64,000 bases of DNA, taken from NCBI RefSeq assembly GCF_963675165.1, contig NC_087386.1, positions 422,931-486,930 on the forward strand, written 5' to 3'. How positions within the stretch are numbered: position 1 is the stretch's first letter; each line of letters begins with the position of its first letter. Below, one piece after another: positions 55,930-64,000 of the stretch. The position numbers were made by a program, and so were the translations under genes. This DNA comes from Halichondria panicea. Lineage: Eukaryota; Porifera; Demospongiae; Suberitida; Halichondriidae. A model generated the notes under the pieces. It was not told the DNA's origin. It ran no database searches and was given only the letters and a program-made list of their open reading frames with translations.

Positions 55930-58900
55930 TGCCCCCCAACAACCAACAGTATAAGCTACGTTGTGTGTTTTGTATTCTTTACTTCTAGTACAAGCCTCCC
56001 AACAACCAATGGTAAGCTACATTGTGTGTTTTGTATTATTCTGTCTCTTTACTTCTAGTACAAGCCTCCCAACAATCAATGGTAAGCTACATTGTGTGTT
56101 TTGTATTATTCTGTCTCTTTACTTCTAGTACAAGCCTCCCAACAATCAATGGTAAGCTACATTGTGTGTTTTGTATTATTCTGTCTCTTTACTTCTAGTA
56201 CAAGCCTCCCAACAATCAATGGTAAGCTACACTGTGTGTTTTGTATTATTCTGTCTCTTTAGTACAAGCCCCCCAACAACCAATGGTAAGCTACATTGCG
56301 TGTTTTGTATTATTTTGTCTCTTTACTTCTTAGTACAAGCCCCCCAACAACCAATGCATGGTAAGCTACGTTGTGTGTTTTGTATTATTCTGTTTCTTTA
56401 CTGCTAGTACAAGCCTCCCAACAACCAATGGTAAGCTACATTGTGTGTTTTGTATTATTCTATCTCTTTAGTACAAGCCCCCCAACAACCAATGGTAAGC
56501 TACATTGTGTGTTTTGTATTATTCTGTCTCTTTACTTCTAGTACAAGCCCCCCAACAACTAATGGTAAGCTACATTGCGTGTTTTGTATTATTTTGTCTC
56601 TTTACTTCTAGTACAAGCCTCCCAACAACCAATGGTAAGCTACATTGCGTGTTTTGTATTATTTTGTCTCTTTACTTCTTAGTACAAGCCCCCCAACAAC
56701 CAATGGTAAGCTACGTTGTGTGTTTTGTATTATTCTGTTTCTTTACTGCTAGTACAAGCCTCCCAACAACCAATGGTAAGCTACATTGTGTGTTTTGTAT
56801 TATTCTATCTCTTTAGTACAAGCCCCCCAACAACTAATGGTAAGCTACATTGCGTGTTTTGTATTATTTTGTCTCTTTACTGCTAGTACAAGCCCCCAAC
56901 AACCAATGGTAAGCTACATTGCGTGTTTTGTATTATTCTGTTTCTTTACTGCTAGTACAAGCCTCCCAACAACCAATGGTAAGCTACATTGTGTGTTTTG
57001 TATTATTCTGTCTCTTTACTTCTAGTACAAGCCCCCCAACAACTAATGGTAAGCTACATTGCGTGTTTTGTATTATTTTGTCTCTTTACTGCTAGTACAA
57101 GCCCCCAACAACCAATGGTAAGCTACATTGCGTGTTTTGTATTATTCTGTTTCTTTACTGCTAGTACAAGCCTCCCAACAACCAATGGTAAGCTACATTG
57201 TGTGTTTTGTATTATTCTGTCTCTTTACTTCTAGTACAAGCCCCCCAACAACTAATGGTAAGCTACATTGCGTGTTTTGTATTATTTTGTCTCTTTACTG
57301 CTAGTACAAGCCCCCAACAACCAATGGTAAGCTACATTGCGTGTTTTGTATTATTTTGTCTCTTTACTGCTAGTACAAGCCCCCCAACAACCAATGGTAA
57401 GCTACGTTGTGTGTTTTGTATTATTCTGTCTCTTTACTTCTAGTACAAGCCTCCCAACAACCAATGGTAAGCTACATTGTGTGTTTTGTATTATTCTGTC
57501 TCTTTAGTACAAGCCTCCCAACAATCAATGGTAAGCTACATTGTGTGTTTTGTATTATTCTGTCTCTTTAGTACAAGCCTCCCAACAACCAATGGTAAGC
57601 TACATTGCGTGTTTTGTATTATTTTGTCGCTTTACTTCTAGTACAAGCCCCCCAACAACCAATGGTAAGCTACATTGTTGTGTGTTTTGTATTATTCTGT
57701 CTCTTTACTTCTAGTACAAGCCCCCCAACAACCAATGGTAAGCTACATTGTGTGTTTTGTATTATTCTGTCTCTTTACTTCTAGTACAAGCCCCCCAACA
57801 ACTAATGGTAAGCTACATTGTGTGTTTTGTATTATTCTGTCTCTTTACTTCTAGTACAAGCCCCCCAACAACCAATGGTAAGCTACATTGTGTGTTTTGT
57901 ATTATTCTGTCTCTTTACTTCTAGTACAAGCCCCCCAACAATCAATGGTAAGCTACATTGTGTGTTTTGTATTATTCTGTCTCTTTACTTCTAGCTAGTA
58001 CAAGCTTCCCAACAACCAATGGTAAGCTACATTGTGTGTTTTGTATTATTCTGTCTCTTTACTTCTAGTACAAGCCTCCCAACAACTAATGGTAAGCTAC
58101 ATTGTGTGTTTTGTATTATTCTGTCTCTTTACTTCTAGTACAAGCCCCCAACAACCAATGGTAAGCTACGTTGTGTGTTTTGTATTATTCTGTCTCTTTA
58201 CTTTTAGTACAAGCCCCCAACAACCAATGGTAAGCTACGTTGTTTGTTTTGTATTATTCTGTCTCTTTACTTCTAGTACAAGCCCCCAACAACCAATGGT
58301 AAGCTACGTTGTGTGTTTTGTATTCTTTACTTCTAGTACAAGCCTCCCAACAACCAATGGTAAGCTACATTGTGTGTTTTGTATTATTCTGTCTCTTTAC
58401 TTCTAGTACAAGCCCCCAACAACCAATGGTAAGCTACGTTGTGTGTTTTGTATTATTCTGTCTCTTTACTTCTAGTACAAGCCCCCCAACAACCAATGGT
58501 AAGCTACGTTGTGTGTTTTGTATTATTCTGTCTCTTTACTTCTAGTACAAGCCCCCAACAACCAATGGTAAGCTACGTTGTGTGTTTTGTATTATTCTGT
58601 CTCTTTACTTTTAGTACAAGCCCCCAACAACCAATGGTAAGCTACGTTGTTTGTTTTGTATTATTCTGTCTCTTTACTTCTAGTACAAGCCCCCAACAAC
58701 CAATGGTAAGCTACGTTGTGTGTTTTGTATTCTTTACTTCTAGTACAAGCCTCCCAACAACCAATGGTAAGCTACATTGTGTGTTTTGTATTATTCTGTC
58801 TCTTTACTTCTAGTACAAGCCCCCAACAACCAATGGTAAGCTACGTTGTGTGTTTTGTATTATTCTGTCTCTTTACTTCTAGTACAAGCCCCCCAACAAC

Positions 58901-59228
58901 CAATGGTAAGCTACGTTGTTTGTTTTGTATTATTCTGTCTCTTTACTTCTAGTACAAGCCCCCAACAACCAATGGTAAGCTACGTTGTGTGTTTTGTATT
59001 CTTTACTTCTAGTACAAGCCCCCCAACAACCAATGGTAAGCTACGTTGTGTGTTTTGTATTATTCTGTCTCTTTACTTCTAGTACAAGCCCCCCAACAAC
59101 CAATTGTAATTAAGCTACGTTGCGTGTTTTGTATTATTCTATCTCTTTACTTCTAGTACAAGCCTCCCAACAACCAATGGTAAGCTACGTTGCGTGTTTT
59201 GTATTATTCTGTCTCGATCTTTACTTCT
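55930..59228 (+). repeat. Array of ~48 exon-like ~69-bp units, each with splice donor and acceptor
   Basis: Each unit is TACAAGCC(T/C)CCCAACAACC + AATG (22-23 nt), then GTAAGCTACRTTGTGTGTTT + TGTATTATTCTGTCTCTTTA + CTTCTAG. This reads as a 22-23 nt exon and a ~47-nt intron with a strong GTAAGC donor, a T/C-rich tract and a TAG acceptor. I count about 48 units; differences are mainly 22 vs 23 nt, CCAATG/CTAATG/TCAATG and short forms lacking TATTCTGTCTC. If spliced, the exon string is open in all three frames for most units. No 5' exon was identified with certainty, and an ordinary satellite is the simpler alternative. Confidence 0.9.
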
Positions 59229-59640
59229 AGTATAATCCCCCAGACAGTTGTCTGTTATACGAGGTATAAGTCAGCTGGTGTTTTTAGGCACTGTATGTAG
59301 GACATAATTATGTCCGACCTGCATCACATAATCAAGCTAGTGATGAGAAGGAGATAGAAGCACGAACAGGTGCGTGTGTACACGTAACCATGGTACGAGT
59401 CAAATAGTGCTGATACAATATATCTCCCCCCCCCCCTCTACAGTCCTCCAACATCTCCGTGTGCTGCATGCTTGGCTGTTCATCGCTACTCTTTGCTAGG
59501 ATGCCTCAGGCAAAGTGTTGCTCTCAGTAACGTCTTCTGGACAACCTCAGAACTAACTGATTTATCAATGACTAATTATGTTATAATTTATTTCTTCGTT
59601 AATTATTAGTTAGATTGTAGATGCTCTGCTCCATCCAACT
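59229..59640 (+). other. Candidate 3' exons downstream of the exon-like array
   Basis: Splice-like borders surround TATAATCCCCCAGACAGTTG... (59231-59263, ending GAG|GTATAA), GACATAATTATGTCCGACC... (59309-59371, ACAG|GTGCGT) and TCCTCCAACATCTCCGTGTG... (59444-, after CCCCCCTCTACAG). The third is open to a TAA after AAGTGTTGCTCTCAG. Not all borders join in one frame, so a real transcript is only a possibility. Confidence 0.3.
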
Positions 59641-59699
59641 TCATAAAATCACCACTTTACACCTCTCCCCTTTATAATCCTTTCACTTCGATTTTATTA

Positions 59700-61065
59700 T
59701 ATTAAGTATTTGCCAATTAGGCGAAACCATGAGCTGAAAATGGCCCCGAGGAAATGTTGGATTGAACACATCATTTGAAAGGAATATAATTATAAGCTTT
59801 CAGACAATCATAAAATTTTGGACATTCGATCAACGGTACTTTAAGCTAATAGCTGTTGAAATAACCCCCCCCTCAATTTAATTATTTTTCAGCTACCATA
59901 ACTTGAATTCCGTGGATCCAATTTCAACGATAATATAATTTTCTGAAAGCTTAGAAACACACCTTTCAAATGGCGTCATCAAATTTCTTATTTAAACGAT
60001 AAAAGTATTTGGCAATTTGGCAATTTGGCAATACTATGGTCCAAGGCCGAAAAATGACAAATTATGGCCCCAACAAACTTTTGGATTGAAATACATCATT
60101 TGAAAGGAAATTTTCTAAGCTTTCCGAAAATCACAAAATTTTGGATATTCGATCAACGGTACTAAAGTTAATAGCTGTTGAAATAACCCCCCCCCCCTCC
60201 AAATAATAATTATTTTTCAGCTGCCATAACTTGAATTCCGTGGATCCAATTTCAACGATAATATAATTTTCTGAAAACTTAGAAACACACCTTTCAAACG
60301 GCATTATCAAATTTCTTATTTAAACGATAAAAGTATTTGGCAATTTGGCAATACCATGAATAATAGCCCATGGTCCAAGGCCGAAAAATGACAAATTATG
60401 GCACAAACGAACTTTTGGATTGAAACACATCATTTGAAAGGAAATTTTCTAAGCTTTCCGAAAATGACAAAATTTTGGATATTCGATCAACGGTACTAAA
60501 GTTAATAGCTGTTGAAATAACCCCCCCCCTCCAAATAATAATAATTTTTCAGCTGCCATAACTTGAATTCCGTGGATCCAATTTCAACGATAATATAATT
60601 TTCTGAAAGCTTAGAAACACACCTTTCAAATGGCGTCATCAAATTTCTTATTTAAACGATAAAAGTATTTGGCAATTTGGCAATACCATGAATAATAAAT
60701 AGCCCATGGTCCAAGGCCGAAAAATGACAAATTATGGCCCCAACGAACTTTTGGATTGAAACACATCATTTGAAAGGAAATTTTCTAAGCTTTCCGAAAA
60801 TCACAAAATTTTGGATATTTGATCAACGGTACTAAAGTTAATAGCTGTTGAAATAACCCCCCCCCCCTCCAAATAATAATTATTTTCAGCTGCCATTACT
60901 TTAATTCTTGAATTCCGTGGATTCAATTTCAATGATAATAATTATAATTTTCTGAAAGCTAACTTAGAGAAAGATACCTCTAGCTTTCAAATGGCGTCAT
61001 CAAGCTTCTTATTTAAACGATAAATGTATTTGCCAATTTGGCGATACCATGGATTAATAGCGGCT
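59700..61065. repeat. Fold-back repeat family F, largest array (about 4.5 copies)
   Basis: Units of ~325 bp at about 59700-59865 (partial), 59885-60190, 60220-60520, 60550-60860 and 60890-61065 (partial). Arms: CGTGGATCCAATTTCAACGA with TTTTCTGAAAGCTTAGAAA on one side, TTCTAAGCTTTCCGAAAAT with GATCAACGGTACTAAAGTT on the other. Joints are C-runs followed by TCCAAATAATAATTATTTT. Confidence 0.92.
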
Positions 61066-61247
61066 ATATAATTATTAGTCCCGGGAAACACTTACCACTA
61101 ATTAACTAATGCAGTATAATACTTACACTATGGTAGACGGGAAACCGACTATCGCCATAAAAGGGCCTTTTTATGATGTCAAAATTATGATAATGATAAC
61201 AGTTGTTGCACAAACAAAATCGATAAAAGCATGTCCACATCATGCAT

Positions 61248-61252
<5 letters not shown>

Positions 61253-61278
<26 letters not shown>
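61253..61278. repeat. (CA)n microsatellite at the 3' end of the last gene
   Basis: About 26 bp of CA immediately after (gene sense) the stop codon of the minus-strand gene. Confidence 0.9.
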
Positions 61279-61279
<1 letters not shown>

Positions 61280-64000
61280 TATTTGCGGCTGGTTGGCCTA
61301 GTAGCAGCACTCTTCTTACTATTCTTACGTGAGTTTTTATCAGAGTTTTTTCTCTGCTGTTCAAGAGCTTCCTTGGCCTGCTGTAGCTCAGTCTCTAACT
61401 CTACTATCTTGCTCTTGGCATCCTCCAGATCCTTCTCAACAGAAGCTGCTCTCTCTTCAACCTTGTGTGTCAGCTCTTCTTGTTCTCTGCAAGGAGGGGG
61501 GGGGGGGGGGGGGTACAATCACATTAATACTCAACTATACAAACAGGCAAATCATGTGTCATAACATTGTGGGTACACTTAATTAGTTAAAACGCAGTTC
61601 TTCAGTCAAAAAGAATGCGAGCAGTAAGCAGTAACTATCTCAGAAGCTCAGTCTGTTCTAGACTAATGACATTGGCTAATAATTAATTTATAGCTTATTG
61701 AAAATGTGGGGCTTACTGGAGTTTCTTGTTGGCTTGGTCAAGGTTGACAATCAGTGCTTCCACGTCCTCTCTGCGTGTGTCCCTACCCTCGGGCATCGCT
61801 GAGCATGTGTAGACACACAAGGTATAAGTACGTGAGATGTACAGAGATAGAGCTAGCATTCTCACCATCTTCCGTGTCTAGACCCAGATCAGCACTGGAC
61901 AAGAGTGGAGGAGGCTCAGTCTGTGACAAATGATAGCATAGCATTGTTTAACCTCGCAAAAAGAAACAAAGAGTTTCAAGGTTAAGCTGGCTACATGTAC
62001 ATATACATAATTATACTGAAACGCCTATCTCTAAAGCATTCAGAATATCATAAAATGAATGTAATTGGATCAACAGGAACTAAAGTTATGGCCGTTCAAA
62101 CATGCTTAATTTAACGCTGGGTTTGAGATCATAATTATGTACATGTGTATAGTACATGTACGATGGATACACACCTCATCGATGACTTGCTGTAGTGGCT
62201 TGGGGTGGATGTTGTCATCTATTCCCACCACACTCATGGTCTCTGGTAGGTCCTCTGGTAGGACCTCCTCTGGGGCCACTGCTGACTCAGCACCGGAGGG
62301 GACAACCGTCTCCTGGGAGAATCAAGATTGGGTAATATACGTATCATAATTAGATCCCATTTGAGTGTTTTTAGCAGGGGAACTCCCTATGAGACGTTAC
62401 AGTACATCCATGTACAGTACCTACACACTATTTATCTACTACACAGTACGTACACAAATACTGATACCTTTTCACTCTCTTTGTCACCTCCCTCTGCATC
62501 AGTCTCTACAGCAGTATCAGCTTCCTCCAGTAGTAGTCCCGCTAGCCTCACCCACTCATTACCCTCATCCCCCAGTCTCTTGAGCTCTGTCTGCTCCTCC
62601 TCTGGATTGGGATAGTCCTCCGCTACACGTTGGTCCACTATGTCACGCACCACATCCAAACACTGTCTGCACAGAGTAGCCGGGAAACATAATTATATCA
62701 GTACGTATGTACACGTATGCAGATTATTGAAGCTATACCTGTTGAATTGGGATACAAAACCTTAATTGTGAGGAGGTATATATTGAAGCCAAAAGAGGTT
62801 TACATGTACTTTTACTAAGTACTACTACTACTACTGAGAATAAGAGCAAACGGTATGAAAAGCAACTTTGGACAGAATCAAACCCTCAAGGGGAATAATA
62901 TACATGTAGCCTAACCTGTGCAGCCACCGTGGTATCTTACCTTGTGAGCATTTTCGTGAAGCTAGTCAGTGTCTCTACCAGTCTAGTGTAATCGGCTCTG
63001 AGGTCTGCAGTGGTGACTATGTGTTGTCTGTGTCCCTGGGCCTTCTCTGGCTGTACTGGTGTGTCTGTCAACTTGAGCAGTAACTCCACCATCCACTTGA
63101 CTAGTGATGAGTGGAGTCTCCTCACCTGCAGTACAGGGGACAATCATAAGTACACTGTGGTCTGTATTGAGTAAACAACTAGGGATGGTCATACTAAAGG
63201 TACTAACTGTAACAATGTTTTGCCAAAATTTAACTATATTATACTTGCGATCTAACTTTTGCGATCTGGCATAGATCATGATGTCATACGTACATACAAG
63301 TACTGGTATAGGTCTTTTCAATCCTATTTTTGTGTTAAGTTTGCTCACACAACATTGTAATAATTATGGTAATCTAGTGGTACGCACCTGTTCTGTGACG
63401 AGAGTGTCACTGCTGTCTATGGCGTGTGAGAGAGCTGCTCTCCATTTATCAGCCTCTCCAAGCAAACCATTCAGTGGGGCTACTTCCTCTACTTCTTCTT
63501 CTTCTTCTTCTTCGCTGTCTCCTCCCCTCGGTGGCTTGGCCTGATGGTTAGTACCAATACAACTGATGATGTAACGCACTTGAGAAACCCAATCCTTCAG
63601 TATAGTACAGAATCTACAGAAAAAAATTATCAGATTTGTTGAAATTTAAAATTTGTGAAAGTGAGGATACTCAACCTCAACTGTAAGTAACTTACTTGAC
63701 CCAATCAGAGAGGGGCAGTTGTTTGTCGTGAGTGGCTACACAGAGTCCCAGTTTATTATCCCAGGTCTCCAGGGGTGTCATGATGCGTATAAAGCCAGTC
63801 GCAACTCCTACACAGTAAAGAAACAAATTATAATACTCGAAATTGAAAGCTATTATATAATTATAATAATAATTTATTATATTGTACCCACCGTTTTCTC
63901 CAGAGAGTCTTTCTGCGTACACTTTAAGCCCTCTGTCCACAGCAGTATTCAACTCTAGCATTCTCTTATTCTCAGGGCTCTGGGTCCCCTCTCCTTGATG
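61279..64000 (-). CDS. Unrecognised coiled-coil protein, C-terminal 437 residues (5' end outside window)
   Basis: Nine exons join in phase: 63892-64000 (partial), 63696-63807, 63388-63613, 62941-63125, 62468-62666, 62175-62312, 61866-61920, 61717-61798 and 61279-61486. Reading: HQGEGTQSPENKRMLELNTA, then RIMTPLETWDNKLGLCVATH and LSDWVKFCTILKDWVSQVRY. An acidic insert (GGDSEEEEEEVEEVAPLNGL) follows, then VRRLHSSLVKWMVELLLKL, a Glu-rich stretch, DVEALIVNLDQANKKL and a coiled coil (KSKIVELETELQQAKEALEQ). The end is basic, RKNSKKSAATRPTSRK. The tryptophan-rich helical part followed by coiled coil recalls axonemal accessory proteins (an AXDND1-like protein is one thought), but I cannot confirm a family. 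A copy of its first visible exon lies at 53 kb. Confidence 0.8.

Noticed and set aside
55849-59082. Hydrophobic open frames (CFVLFCLFTSSTS) as a repetitive membrane protein
   Set aside because: They read through the intron-like half of every unit, appear in several frames and break at each 22/23-nt change; the splice-shaped reading explains the conserved positions better.

Overview
This is nuclear DNA of an animal. Nearly every gene is cut into many short exons by small, AT-rich GT-AG introns, and the set is metazoan: alpha-spectrin with SH3 and EF-hand domains, a cilium/flagellum protein, cyclophilin-RRM, SURF4 and ABHD12. Small introns, tight spacing and many young tandem repeats suggest an early-branching animal. 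A sponge is my best guess, but nothing in the window proves it.

Layout. (1) 1-668 (-): 5' part of BMS1, a ribosome-biogenesis GTPase. (2) 887-12920 (+): a complete CFAP44 (WD-repeat and coiled-coil axonemal protein) in 32 exons, head-to-head with BMS1. (3) 13576-20680 (-): six tandem copies of a one-exon gene for a secreted 83-86 aa peptide precursor with signal peptide, acidic pro-region, cationic amphipathic tail and a C-terminal Gly-Arg-Lys amidation signal. Five broken copies of the last two long alpha-spectrin exons lie between them on the + strand. (4) 21385-38140 (-): a complete alpha-spectrin in 41 exons (2440 aa). A seventh peptide gene (24558-24815, +) with a different tail sits inside one of its introns. 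(5) 38344-39795 (-) PPIL4, 40068-41306 (-) SURF4, 41646-42785 (+) intronless ABHD12. (6) 42786-46179: fold-back repeats and a small DNA transposon. (7) 46180-48111 (+): an unrecognised six-exon gene with its own TATA promoter, followed by inverted fragments of itself and a poly(A)-tailed retroposon. (8) 49.5-61.1 kb: a run of unrelated tandem-repeat arrays. The most striking has about 48 units of ~69 bp, each shaped like a 22-23 nt exon with a GTAAGC donor and a pyrimidine-tract/TAG acceptor. (9) 61279-64000 (-): 3' part of an unrecognised coiled-coil gene that runs off the window end.

The housekeeping genes look independent of one another. The peptide cluster and alpha-spectrin are linked by history: the repeat unit is an inverted copy of the spectrin 3' region plus the nested peptide gene, later amplified head-to-tail. 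Gene models were built by reading splice sites and checking that exon phases close. The exon lengths of CFAP44, alpha-spectrin, PPIL4, SURF4, the 46-48 kb gene and the last gene all sum to whole codons with compatible phases. No transcript or database support was available.
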